A stretch of DNA of 16,267 bases from an uncultured Traorella sp. Lineage in GTDB: Bacteria; Bacillota_I; Bacilli_A; Erysipelotrichales; Erysipelotrichaceae. The notes beneath the pieces were generated by a model. The model had not been told where the DNA came from. It worked only from the letters and a program-made list of their open reading frames with translations, and made no database searches. This document shows, in pieces, positions 6,523 through 13,311 of this stretch (the stretch's first letter is position 1; every line of letters begins with the position of its first letter). Made by a program: the position numbers and the translations under genes. The stretch is taken from NCBI GenBank assembly GCA_945919165.1, contig CAMEIZ010000018.1, positions 1-16,267 of the forward strand, given 5' to 3'.

Positions 6523-7734
6523 TTAAATGATCTGAAAAATATAGAATTTCAGATATTCTGTTTCTTCCACATTCCAAAGAATTGGATGATCAAAGGATTG
6601 ACGTCTTTCTTCAATCAGTTTTAATTCCACATTGGCTTCATTTGCCGCTTCCTTGAGCATACGAACAAAGAGATAGTTTTCCATGAAATGAGAACAGCTG
6701 GCAGTTGCTAAATAACCACCGCGCGGCAGCTTTTTCATCGCCATCATATTGATCTGTTTATATCCATCATAAGCATTGTGGACAGTCTTTTTTGATTTTG
6801 TAAAAGCCGGTGGATCTAAGATGATAAAATCAAATTCATTCTTTTTTACTTTTTCCAAATAATCAAAGACATCTGCAACCACATATTCCACTTCTAGTTC
6901 ATTACGTTTTGCATTTTGCTTAGCCATTTCAATCGCACTTTCTGAAATATCCACACTTACCACTCTTTTGGCTTTTCCTTTGGCTGCATTCAAGCCAAAA
7001 GAACCAGTATGTGTAAAGCAGTCTAATACCCTGAGGTTTTCAGCTAAACGTCCCACAGCTAATCGATTATATTTCTGATCCAGAAAAAAACCGGTTTTTT
7101 GTCCATTTTCCACATCAACTTCATATTCAATTCCATTCTCTACAATGCGAATACAGGTATAAGCTGGTATTTCATAATCCTTTAGAGGATAAAATCCTTT
7201 ATATTGACTCAGGCCTTCTTTTTCACGCAAATGGCTGTCATTACGCTCATAGATAGCTATTACTTCCTGTTTTTCTTCATTCATGATTTTCATCATCAAT
7301 TCAAATAACATCGGTTTGATTTTGTCCAGTCCCAAACTGTTAACCTGAGCAACCAGAATATTTGAAAAGCGATCCACGGTTAAGCCACTGAACATATCCG
7401 CTTCACCAAAGATCAAACGGCAACAGGAAAAATCATCCTTCATCACCGTTTTCCGATAATCAATCGCATGACGCAGTCGTCTTTCATAAAAAGCTTCATT
7501 GAATATATCATTGGCATTTCGAGAAATAATGCGTATACGAATCACAGAGTTTTCATTGATAAAACCACTTCCATAATATTTTCCGGATTCACTTACAACA
7601 TCCACGATTTCACCGTTTTCATAAGGTTCATAGGCAATAATTTCATTGTCATACACCCAAGGGTGTTTTTTTTGTTGTCTTTTTTCAGCTTTTTTACTGA
7701 TTGTTACTTTTGGATAATTTCGTATTGTTTTCAT
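6523..7734 (-). CDS. rlmI: Class I SAM-dependent rRNA methyltransferase, RlmI-like
   Basis: A 403-residue methyltransferase of the RlmI/YwbD group, which makes 5-methylcytidine in 23S rRNA (C1962 in Escherichia coli). An N-terminal PUA-like domain (about 8-75, with KHPWVYDNEI) binds RNA; the central segment ends in GQKTGFFLDQ; the Rossmann domain has VLDCFTHTGSFGLNAA (about 236-251) for S-adenosylmethionine, VDISESAIEMA, LDPPAF (307-311) and the cysteine of ASCSHFM (Cys347), expected to attack the base. Order and spacing match the family. No Shine-Dalgarno sequence precedes the ATG; a perfect extended -10 ends six bases upstream, implying a leaderless message. The precise target nucleotide is inferred from homologues. 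Confidence 0.87.
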   Translation of the reverse strand: MKTIRNYPKVTISKKAEKRQQKKHPWVYDNEIIAYEPYENGEIVDVVSESGKYYGSGFINENSVIRIRIISRNANDIFNEAFYERRLRHAIDYRKTVMKDDFSCCRLIFGEADMFSGLTVDRFSNILVAQVNSLGLDKIKPMLFELMMKIMNEEKQEVIAIYERNDSHLREKEGLSQYKGFYPLKDYEIPAYTCIRIVENGIEYEVDVENGQKTGFFLDQKYNRLAVGRLAENLRVLDCFTHTGSFGLNAAKGKAKRVVSVDISESAIEMAKQNAKRNELEVEYVVADVFDYLEKVKKNEFDFIILDPPAFTKSKKTVHNAYDGYKQINMMAMKKLPRGGYLATASCSHFMENYLFVRMLKEAANEANVELKLIEERRQSFDHPILWNVEETEYLKFYIFQII

Positions 7735-7740
7735 GTTTTG

Positions 7741-7749
7741 ATTATATCA
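7741..7749 (-). promoter_or_regulatory. Extended -10 promoter of rlmI, predicted leaderless
   Basis: On the minus strand TGATATAAT is a consensus extended -10 element (TATAAT at 7741-7746, TG-n at 7747-7749). Exactly six bases (7735-7740) separate it from the ATG, which puts +1 on the A of the start codon. No good -35 lies at 16-18 bases, as is common with extended -10 promoters. It begins directly after the terminator of the upstream zinc-ribbon gene. Confidence 0.7.
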
Positions 7750-7756
7750 AAGCTAT

Positions 7757-7785
7757 AAAATAAAAGCCATCAAAAGATGACTTTT
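7757..7785 (-). terminator. Terminator of zinc-ribbon gene A
   Basis: On the minus strand AAAAGTCATC pairs with GATGGCTTTT (one G-U) around TTTT, followed by ATTTT. It ends just upstream of the rlmI -10 box and separates the two units. Confidence 0.8.
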
Positions 7786-7790
7786 TATTC

Positions 7791-8090
7791 TTATCCGAAA
7801 ATAGCCAGAAAAATAGATAAAAGAACAAAACCAAAGACAAGTGCTGCATAGATCGAAAAAATAAAAGTGATGACCTTTACAGCCGGATTTTTCTTGTTTT
7901 TATATTTAGTTGTTTTTCTTGCCCTGTAATTATAGGGTGTCTTTTCTCTTTTTTCCATCAAAGGACTTTCAGGACGTGCGTCTACACTTGCCTTAAAGCG
8001 AACAATACGATCCGTTCGATTAAAACAGTATGGACAGTATTTTTCTGAATTATCATAGATTGTTTTACATTCTTTGCATTTTATTTTCAT
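7791..8090 (-). CDS. Tail-anchored zinc-ribbon protein A (unassigned function)
   Basis: A 99-residue protein of unknown function. The N terminus MKIKCKECKTIYDNSEKYC carries two CxxC knuckles (Cys5/Cys8 and Cys19/Cys22 in CPYC), a zinc ribbon. A basic, polar linker follows (about 27-70), then a single hydrophobic segment near the C terminus (about 75-98), so the ribbon would face the cytoplasm on a tail-anchored protein. The first 23 residues are almost identical to the protein encoded at 8261-8536, whereas the linkers differ, pointing to tandem duplication followed by divergence. The ATG at 8088-8090 has AGGTGATAACG upstream; a GTG nine bases further out would lie in the ribosome binding site. 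The promoter at 8209-8237 gives a leader of about 110 nt. Confidence 0.8.
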   Translation of the reverse strand: MKIKCKECKTIYDNSEKYCPYCFNRTDRIVRFKASVDARPESPLMEKREKTPYNYRARKTTKYKNKKNPAVKVITFIFSIYAALVFGFVLLSIFLAIFG

Positions 8091-8133
8091 CGTTATCACC
8101 TGCTTTTACTTTATCTGATTTATTTTTTCATGT

Positions 8134-8158
8134 CCATTTTTATGAATAAATTGTCATG
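8134..8158 (-). repeat. Conserved leader element, copy A
   Basis: A 25-base segment in the leader of zinc-ribbon gene A differs at two positions from 8581-8605 in the leader of gene B. It lies 43-44 bases before the start codon in both. It may be only a remnant of the duplication, or a kept regulatory site. It does not contain a shared -10/-35 pair. Confidence 0.7.
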
Positions 8159-8208
8159 TATTCTTAATTGTATGTCAAAAACAAATCAATATGATCATTC
8201 CTATATTT

Positions 8209-8237
8209 ATTATAAGAAATAGAGATTTTTTTTTCAA
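8209..8237 (-). promoter_or_regulatory. Promoter of zinc-ribbon gene A
   Basis: Minus-strand TTGAAA (8232-8237) and TATAAT (8209-8214) are separated by 17 bases. The same pair with the same spacing recurs exactly 600 bases away at 8809-8837, so it has been kept after a duplication although the spacer sequence has changed. Confidence 0.75.
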
Positions 8238-8264
8238 CCTCAACACTTAAATGAAAAGCATTAA
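8209..8264. repeat. Diverged copy of the pheT 3' end/terminator/promoter (left copy)
   Basis: This stretch aligns with 8809-8862: TATAAGAAA, AGAG, TTTTCAACCT and AGCATTA are shared in the same order, offset by 600 bases, with only small gaps. The matching copy spans the pheT stop codon, the pheST terminator and a promoter. Here, downstream of zinc-ribbon gene B, it holds a changed hairpin (GAGGTT/AATCTC, 8222-8241) which may still work as a weak terminator for gene B. Confidence 0.75.
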
Positions 8265-8536
8265 CCAAAAAAGATGTTCAGAAGCAATTCCACAATAAAG
8301 AAGATCACGTTAATGAATCCGATGAATCCAAGTCCCGCAATCACTTTTTTTATCCAATGAAACGGTGAAGTAACAGTTTTGGCTGTGCTTTGTTTTTTTT
8401 CGTTTCCTGTTTTTTTTCTCTGATCGAAAGAGTGTTCAACAGATGAGGCATTACGTCGTGTTTTTGTAAAACAATAGGGACAATATTTTTCTGAACTATC
8501 ATAAACTGTATTACATTCTTTGCATCTTATTTTCAT
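8261..8536 (-). CDS. Tail-anchored zinc-ribbon protein B (unassigned function)
   Basis: A 91-residue paralogue of the protein at 7791-8090, function unknown. The N terminus MKIRCKECNTVYDSSEKYC holds the same four ribbon cysteines (5, 8, 19, 22; CPYC), then a basic Ser/Thr/Lys-rich linker and a hydrophobic C-terminal segment (about 66-90), predicted to be a tail anchor. The ATG is preceded by AGGTGATAAAATT. Its leader from about 8605 to the start codon matches that of gene A (CATGACA...TTCATAAAAATGG, then ATCAG-TAAAGT and AGGTGATAA), showing that the duplication included regulatory sequence. The promoter is probably at 8809-8837, giving a leader of about 265 nt with a 41-codon ORF inside. Zinc-ribbon domains of this type bind metal and often partners; nothing specific can be said. 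Confidence 0.8.
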   Translation of the reverse strand: MKIRCKECNTVYDSSEKYCPYCFTKTRRNASSVEHSFDQRKKTGNEKKQSTAKTVTSPFHWIKKVIAGLGFIGFINVIFFIVELLLNIFFG

Positions 8537-8580
8537 AATTTTATCACCTATATAACTTTACCTGATGAAATGAATTTTTA

Positions 8581-8605
8581 CCATTTTTATGAACAAACTG
8601 TCATG
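8581..8605 (-). repeat. Conserved leader element, copy B
   Basis: Partner of 8134-8158 (23 of 25 bases identical, starting CATGACA and ending AAAAATGG on the minus strand). The spacing to the start codon of gene B matches that in gene A within one base. Confidence 0.7.
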
Positions 8606-8653
8606 AATCATCACCGATAACACTCATTATCCGTGTAATACGAGCTTTTTGGA

Positions 8654-8779
8654 TCAGTTTTTTATCCCCAGGTATTTCAACAGCACATTCTTGATCATCA
8701 TCGGATGATATTCAAGGTGATCCTGACTGAACAAAAACGGATAACCAGCAGCGCTAATCAAATTGAGAATGCAAGTCAT
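8654..8779 (-). pseudogene. 41-codon ORF of unknown origin, possible gene remnant or small gene
   Basis: Reads MTCILNLISAAGYPF...HLEYHPMMIKNVLLKYLGIKN and stops with TGA. The same frame stays open for ten codons upstream (to a TAA at about 8810) without a start, so this could be the 3' end of a lost gene. Composition looks protein-like and the stretch is more GC-rich than the surrounding spacer. I do not recognise the family. No ribosome binding site precedes the ATG, but the ATG overlaps (ATGA) the stop of an eight-codon ORF that begins exactly six bases after the promoter -10 box at 8809-8814. It is absent from the equivalent leader of gene A. It could also be chance; the rest of 8537-8839 holds only the leader and promoter of gene B. 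Confidence 0.4.
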
Positions 8780-8808
8780 GGGTATGCAATAGTTGTATTC
8801 ATAGCCCC

Positions 8809-8837
8809 ATTATAAGAAAAAGAGGTCGGTTTTTCAA
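8809..8837 (-). promoter_or_regulatory. Promoter of zinc-ribbon gene B, embedded in the pheST terminator
   Basis: Minus-strand TTGAAA (8832-8837) lies 17 bases from a perfect TATAAT (8809-8814). The -35 falls in the loop and inner stem of the pheST terminator, so the promoter restarts transcription right where pheST transcription ends. Spacing and hexamers are kept in the duplicate at 8209-8237. Confidence 0.75.
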
Positions 8838-8849
8838 CCTTAACCTCTT
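8816..8849 (-). terminator. Terminator of the pheST operon
   Basis: On the minus strand AAGAGGT pairs with ACCTCTT and an inner GGTT pairs with AACC around GAAA, followed by TTTCTT. The 5' arm includes the last codons of pheT, so the structure is fused to the coding end. Confidence 0.8.
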
Positions 8850-11224
8850 AATTGAGCATTACATTCTTTCTTTAAAGCATCAAGTATTTTCTGATGTACA
8901 TCATTGATTTCCTGATCAGTTAATGTCTTTTCACTTGATTGGAAGAGAATGCTTAATGCGATGGATTTACTGTCTTCGGCTACATGTTCACCTGTATATA
9001 CATCAAAGACTTCGACATTTTTGATGAATTTTGAGCATTTGCGGATCGTATCAGTAATCACACCTACATTAATATCTTTTTTCACAACAAGGGCTAAATC
9101 ACGAGATACTGATGGATATTTGGAAATACCTTCAAATTTCACTTTGCTGGCTTTATTTTTCAATAATACTTCCAAATTGCATTCTGCCATGACACTGTCA
9201 CTTGATACATCATATTTTTTAGCCATTATTGGATGAACAACACCAAAAATACCAAACAGTTCTTTGCCGATGTATACCAATGCACTGGCATATGGATGAT
9301 AATGAACAGTATCAAGATCATTTTCTTTAATCTTAATGCGTGTTTTCTCAAATCCAAAACTTGAAAGCAAAGTTTCAATCATTCCTTTTAATGTATAGAA
9401 ATTTGCTTTTATATCAATTTTCATCCAGCGGTTTTTCTGTAAAGATCCACTCATTACCAATCCTAAATGTTCTTCTACTGTATCTTGACCATAGACATTG
9501 CTAAGTTCAAATAATGAAAGATCACTGGCTTTACGGTTTTGATTATAAGAAAGAACATCCAGCATACTTGGCAATAAGCTGTTTCTGACATATTTACGAT
9601 CCTCACTCATTGGACTGGCTAATTCGACAACAGGATTTAAGCCAAGAATGGCATCTTCAATATGTTTGGCGGAAACAAGTGTATAAGATTCACTTTCATA
9701 TGCTCCCATGTGAGTCAATAATTGACGAATCGTACGATTCATTTTCTGGAGTTTATCCAGTTCTCCCTGTGTCATTTCCATTAAAGGAAGGGTAGATCCT
9801 AATGAATCAAAACCAATTAAACGAATGATTTCTTCTGAGATATCAGCTTCAATGGCAATATCATTGCGATAGCTTGGAATCGTTACATGAATTTGATCAT
9901 TTTCACATTTTGGCTGAAAATCAAGCCAGGTAAGAACATCCATCATTTCTTCTGCTTTAAATTGTGTTCCTAAACGTTTGTTGATATTGGTAACGGAAAC
10001 AGTAAAGCTTTTTTCCTCAACATGAGGATTTCCATAAACAGCTGTTTCTTCAATTCCCTTCGCATCAGCGTATTCAATTAACAGCTGAACACAGCGATCC
10101 ATAGCTTTTTTTGGTGCTCCCGGTTCAATTTCCTTAGAATTTCTGATGGCTGCATCACTGGTAATATTCAATCTTCTGGCAGTGTTACGACATTGTACAT
10201 AGTTGAAGGTTGCCACTTCAATAATGATTCCTTTTGTTGATTCATCAATTTTGGAATCATCACCGCCCATTAAGCCGGCAATACCTACTGGCTTGCCCTG
10301 AGTTGTAATCATAATATCTTCAGGTTCAATTTTATATTCTACACCATCCAAAGCAGTATAAGTTGTATCAAAGCCATCACTGACAACAATATCCTGATGC
10401 ATTTTTTCAATATCATAGAAATGGGTTGGCTGTCCTGTTTCCAGCATAACTAAATTGGAAATATCTACGACATTGTTGATTGACTTCACTCCTGCAGCGT
10501 GTAAAAGCTGCTGCATCCATTTTGGAGAAGGCTTAATGGTTACTTCTTTAATAACTTTTCCCAGGAAAAGCGGACATTTATCAGTTGCTGAATGAACTTT
10601 CAGTTTTGTCGGTTCTCCAATATCACTGGCATTTTCATAATCTGGCAATGTCACCTTTTTATGAAGAATTGCACCTACTTCTTTCGCTAATGCAAAGCTG
10701 GCTAAACAGTCACTTCTGTTTGGTGTCAGACCTACATCTAACAGCGTATCATCCAATCCTAAATAAGCAAGCGGATCCTCACCTATCGGTGCATCTTCAC
10801 CCAGTTCTTCAATACCTGATTTCTGATAATCACTGAGTTGTTTGGCATCAACACCCAATTCTAAAAGCGAGCAGATCATACCATTGCTTTCCACGCCGCG
10901 GATCACACTGTTTTTGATTTCACCGCCAATTAGTTTAGCTCCAACCTTGGCAACGATGACCTTTAAACCGGCACGTACATTAGGTGCTCCACAAACGATT
11001 TGTTCAACACGATCTTTCAAATCAACCTGACAAACATGCAGATGATCACTGTTAGGATGATCTACACATTCTTTTACATATCCAATCGTCAGATTTGTGC
11101 CCTGTGCCATTGGTTCAAGCCCTTCGACTTCAAGACCGGCTGTTGTCATTTTATCAGCCAGCTGTTCACTTGTCAGATCACTTAGATCCATATACTGGCT
11201 TAACCATTTTTTACTTGTAATCAT
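8840..11224 (-). CDS. pheT: Phenylalanine--tRNA ligase beta subunit
   Basis: Beta chain (794 aa) of the heterotetrameric phenylalanyl-tRNA synthetase. Domains in order: N-terminal B1 segment, EMAP-II/OB tRNA-binding domain (about 40-150; HPNSDHLHVCQVD, QIVCGAPNVRAG, RGVESNGMICSLLELG), B3/B4 editing domain that hydrolyses mischarged Tyr-tRNA(Phe) (about 210-380), B5 domain (about 405-475), inactive synthetase-like core, and C-terminal FDX-ACB anticodon-binding domain (about 700-794, starting near ISKYPSVSRDLALVV). Length matches the bacterial family. An AGGAGG overlapping the pheS stop precedes the ATG, only eight bases after pheS, so both subunits come from one T-box-controlled message. No damage is seen. 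Confidence 0.97.
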   Translation of the reverse strand: MITSKKWLSQYMDLSDLTSEQLADKMTTAGLEVEGLEPMAQGTNLTIGYVKECVDHPNSDHLHVCQVDLKDRVEQIVCGAPNVRAGLKVIVAKVGAKLIGGEIKNSVIRGVESNGMICSLLELGVDAKQLSDYQKSGIEELGEDAPIGEDPLAYLGLDDTLLDVGLTPNRSDCLASFALAKEVGAILHKKVTLPDYENASDIGEPTKLKVHSATDKCPLFLGKVIKEVTIKPSPKWMQQLLHAAGVKSINNVVDISNLVMLETGQPTHFYDIEKMHQDIVVSDGFDTTYTALDGVEYKIEPEDIMITTQGKPVGIAGLMGGDDSKIDESTKGIIIEVATFNYVQCRNTARRLNITSDAAIRNSKEIEPGAPKKAMDRCVQLLIEYADAKGIEETAVYGNPHVEEKSFTVSVTNINKRLGTQFKAEEMMDVLTWLDFQPKCENDQIHVTIPSYRNDIAIEADISEEIIRLIGFDSLGSTLPLMEMTQGELDKLQKMNRTIRQLLTHMGAYESESYTLVSAKHIEDAILGLNPVVELASPMSEDRKYVRNSLLPSMLDVLSYNQNRKASDLSLFELSNVYGQDTVEEHLGLVMSGSLQKNRWMKIDIKANFYTLKGMIETLLSSFGFEKTRIKIKENDLDTVHYHPYASALVYIGKELFGIFGVVHPIMAKKYDVSSDSVMAECNLEVLLKNKASKVKFEGISKYPSVSRDLALVVKKDINVGVITDTIRKCSKFIKNVEVFDVYTGEHVAEDSKSIALSILFQSSEKTLTDQEINDVHQKILDALKKECNAQLRG

Positions 11225-11232
11225 AAATCCTC

Positions 11233-12264
11233 CTAATCGAAACGCTTGAACATCTTCAAGAAACGAACATCATTTGTATAGAAATGACGAATATCATCAA
11301 TACCATATTTCAACATGGCAACACGCTCAACACCTACTCCAAACGCAAATCCACTCATTTGAGTTGAATCGTATCCTGCCATTTCAAGTACATTTGGATG
11401 TACCATACCAGCACCTAAGACTTCAATCCAGCCTGTTCCTTTGCATACCGGACAGCCTTTTCCATTGCAGATATGGCAGCTGACATCTACTTCAACACTT
11501 GGTTCTGTAAACTGGAAATAGCTTGGTCTGAAACGGATCTTTCTTCCTTCACCAAACATTTTATTTGCCATAAATTCAAGCGTACCCTTTAAATCAGAAA
11601 GCTTTATATCCTTGGCTACGACCAAACCTTCCATCTGAGTAAACTGATGAGAATGCGTTGCATCATCATCATCACGGCGATACACCTTACCTGGACAGAT
11701 CACTTTTATTGGGTTAGGTGCATGTTTTTCTAACTGACGTGTCTGAATAGCTGTTGTATGTGTTCTTAAGAGTACTTCTTTATTAATATAGAAAGTATCC
11801 TGCATATCTCTGGCCGGATGTCCCTGAGGAATATTGGCACGTTCAAAATTATAAAAATCCAGTTCAACTTCCGGTCCTTCTGCAACTGTATATCCCAATC
11901 CGATAAACAAGTCTTCAAGTTCCTGCTGAACAAGAGTCAAAGGGTGAACATTCCCAATCGTTGGCTGATAACCTTCTAATGTAATATCGATCTTTTCTTT
12001 TTCAAGTCGCTGATTCATCTCTATTTCTTCAAGACGAGCTTTCTTTTCTTCAATCAGAGCTGCAATAGCACTTTTAATCTCATTGACACTCGCTCCAAAA
12101 GATGGGCGTTGTTCAGGCGGAAGATCCTTCATCATTTTCATGACATCCTGAATTGGACCCTTTTTTCCTAAATAAAGAACTCTTTTTTCTTGAAGCTGTG
12201 AGAGTGTTTCACAGGATTCAATTGCCTGAAGAGCTTCTTCTTTCAAATGCTGTAGTTTTTCCAT
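11233..12264 (-). CDS. pheS: Phenylalanine--tRNA ligase alpha subunit
   Basis: Catalytic alpha chain (343 aa) that charges tRNA(Phe) with phenylalanine in the cytosol together with PheT. An N-terminal coiled-coil arm (about 1-90) that binds tRNA is followed by the class II synthetase core: the segment HPARDMQDTFYI, the RTHTTAIQTR segment, motif 2 around VYRRDDDDATHSHQFTQ, a CHIC...CPVCKGTGWIEVLGAGMVHP segment typical of Bacillota PheS, and motif 3 GFAFGVGVERVAMLKYG. The ATG has AGAGGA five to six bases upstream, just beyond the T-box terminator U-run. Expression is set by the T-box leader at 12283-12496. It is the first gene of pheST. Confidence 0.97.
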   Translation of the reverse strand: MEKLQHLKEEALQAIESCETLSQLQEKRVLYLGKKGPIQDVMKMMKDLPPEQRPSFGASVNEIKSAIAALIEEKKARLEEIEMNQRLEKEKIDITLEGYQPTIGNVHPLTLVQQELEDLFIGLGYTVAEGPEVELDFYNFERANIPQGHPARDMQDTFYINKEVLLRTHTTAIQTRQLEKHAPNPIKVICPGKVYRRDDDDATHSHQFTQMEGLVVAKDIKLSDLKGTLEFMANKMFGEGRKIRFRPSYFQFTEPSVEVDVSCHICNGKGCPVCKGTGWIEVLGAGMVHPNVLEMAGYDSTQMSGFAFGVGVERVAMLKYGIDDIRHFYTNDVRFLKMFKRFD

Positions 12265-12282
12265 ACATATCCTCTTTTCTAA

Positions 12283-12496
12283 ATAAAAAAAAACGCAAAC
12301 TTACAGGAACGCCTTACGCGCGGTACCATCCTGCTTCATCTTGCGACACACTTAACCGTTAACCGTGGTTGGCGGGGGAGGATTGGTCCCACTCCAAGGT
12401 GAATTCAATTGAATCATCAACAGGAGGCTTTCAGTCGGTGACCCCCATTCCCTATTTGATGTTAGACAATTTACTAGTCCTTATCAAAGCTTTAAC
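12283..12496 (-). promoter_or_regulatory. T-box leader (riboswitch) controlling pheST, Phe specifier UUC
   Basis: The minus strand carries the T-box core AGGATGGTACCGCG (12319-12332), whose UGGU bulge would pair with the tRNA acceptor end ACCA. Further upstream, Stem I shows an AGTA loop-E segment (12472-12475) and, facing it, GAATTCACC with a TTC specifier codon at 12401-12403, matching phenylalanine. A nine-T run (12285-12293) just before pheS marks the terminator end; its stem, around CGCG...TTTGCG, is imperfect by eye. Uncharged tRNA(Phe) would stabilise the antiterminator and allow pheST transcription. Confidence 0.92.
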
Positions 12497-12502
12497 GGTC
12501 TT

Positions 12503-12531
12503 ATTATAAAACAATTTTCTTTTTGATTCAA
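12503..12531 (-). promoter_or_regulatory. Promoter of pheST
   Basis: TTGAAT (12526-12531) and a perfect TATAAT (12503-12508) are separated by 17 bases on the minus strand. The predicted start near 12496 gives the T-box leader of about 230 nt. Confidence 0.85.
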
Positions 12532-12546
12532 GTTCTTTTGAAAAAC

Positions 12547-12565
12547 AAAAAAAGCCCCGCAGGGC
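12547..12565 (-). terminator. Terminator of the XRE regulator gene
   Basis: On the minus strand GCCC pairs with GGGC around a TGCG loop and is followed by TTTTTTT, three bases after the stop codon. Short but G+C-rich. It insulates the gene from the pheST promoter. Confidence 0.85.
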
Positions 12566-12567
12566 AA

Positions 12568-13188
12568 TTATTGATCTTGATAGTGCCATTCACAATACAA
12601 GGTGTTTTCATCAAAATTGAGCTTAGCAATAAATTCCTGAAAAGAAAGATCTTTCATTTGACAACGAAGTACGAATAGATGATCCTGATGAGCTAATAAA
12701 CCCATGGATGCATTTAACTGATAATTTTCATATGTGAGCGGATATTCCACATTATCGACAAGCAGGGTATATTGAATATCTTCACGATATAATTTTGGTG
12801 TCAAAGATAGCTTAACCGTTCTTGAGCCCACCTTTTCAACTTCCGCATGATCAATGATATTTTTGAAATCATTTACATTGACAACTGTTTTATTTACATT
12901 CAACAAGGCTGCAAGACCCAATCCCAACAAAAATGTCACAGCACAGAAAAGAAATGTTCGATAATGTTTAGGTTTTTGATTATGCTGCTTGCTTGAATGT
13001 CCTGTCAAATCATCCAGGCTCACTTCAAAGATATCTGCCATTTGGATAATTTTATTTATCTCAGGAACTGCTTCACCAAGTTCCCATTTTGATATGGATT
13101 GACGTGTAACAGACAGCTTTACAGCTAACTCCTCCTGTGACCAGCCTCTTTGCTTACGGTATTTTTGAATGTTTTCTGATAGTTTCAT
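12568..13188 (-). CDS. Membrane-anchored XRE-family transcriptional regulator
   Basis: A 206-residue protein with an N-terminal Cro/C1-type helix-turn-helix (about 5-62; GWSQEELAVKLSVTRQSISKW is the HTH signature), a short polar linker, one transmembrane helix (about 78-97; FLFCAVTFLLGLGLAALL) and a C-terminal domain of about 105 residues predicted to lie outside the cytoplasm. This layout suggests an envelope or extracellular signal read through the membrane, but no target or ligand is recognised. GGGGAGG lies just before the ATG. An extended -10 (TGATAGACT) lies about 20 bases upstream. It stands alone between pheST and tRNA-His with its own terminator, so it is a single-gene unit. Such HTH-TM regulators are frequent in gut Bacillota; some act beside transporters, but none is adjacent here. 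Confidence 0.82.
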   Translation of the reverse strand: MKLSENIQKYRKQRGWSQEELAVKLSVTRQSISKWELGEAVPEINKIIQMADIFEVSLDDLTGHSSKQHNQKPKHYRTFLFCAVTFLLGLGLAALLNVNKTVVNVNDFKNIIDHAEVEKVGSRTVKLSLTPKLYREDIQYTLLVDNVEYPLTYENYQLNASMGLLAHQDHLFVLRCQMKDLSFQEFIAKLNFDENTLYCEWHYQDQ

Positions 13189-13208
13189 ATGATAACCTCC
13201 CCAATTTC

Positions 13209-13217
13209 AGTCTATCA
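13209..13217 (-). promoter_or_regulatory. Candidate extended -10 promoter of the XRE gene
   Basis: Minus-strand TGATAGACT is an extended -10 element about 20 bases before the ATG, preceded by a long T-rich stretch with only a poor -35 (TTGTTT at spacing 16). A consensus TTGACA (13246-13251) lies further upstream, at a spacing of 31, too far to be its partner. Confidence 0.45.
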
Positions 13218-13275
13218 AAAAAACAAAAAAAAACAACATGCAAATTGTCAACCAGCAGTTGCAGAAGAAACAAAA

Positions 13276-13301
13276 AGAAAAAAGCCCTATTTCTAGGACT
13301 T
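13276..13301 (-). terminator. Terminator of tRNA-His
   Basis: On the minus strand AAGTCCTA pairs with TAGGGCTT (one G-U) around a GAAA tetraloop, followed by TTTTTT. It begins about ten bases after the tRNA 3' end. Confidence 0.9.
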
Positions 13302-13311
13302 CATTTGCAAA

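Noticed and set aside
7468..7758. 96-codon plus-strand ORF with hydrophobic stretches
   Set aside because: Antisense to the well-supported rlmI coding region; apparent membrane character comes from AT-rich codons.
8537..8808. Second riboswitch or tRNA-like structure in the leader of gene B
   Set aside because: Only short weak hairpins were found (such as GGAT/ATCC near 8651-8668); no known riboswitch core or cloverleaf could be recognised.
12153..12362. 69-codon plus-strand ORF over the pheS start
   Set aside because: It is antisense to pheS and the T-box leader, both strongly supported.
13246..13251. Minus-strand TTGACA as the XRE -35
   Set aside because: The distance to the only plausible -10 is 31 bases; it may be an operator or chance.
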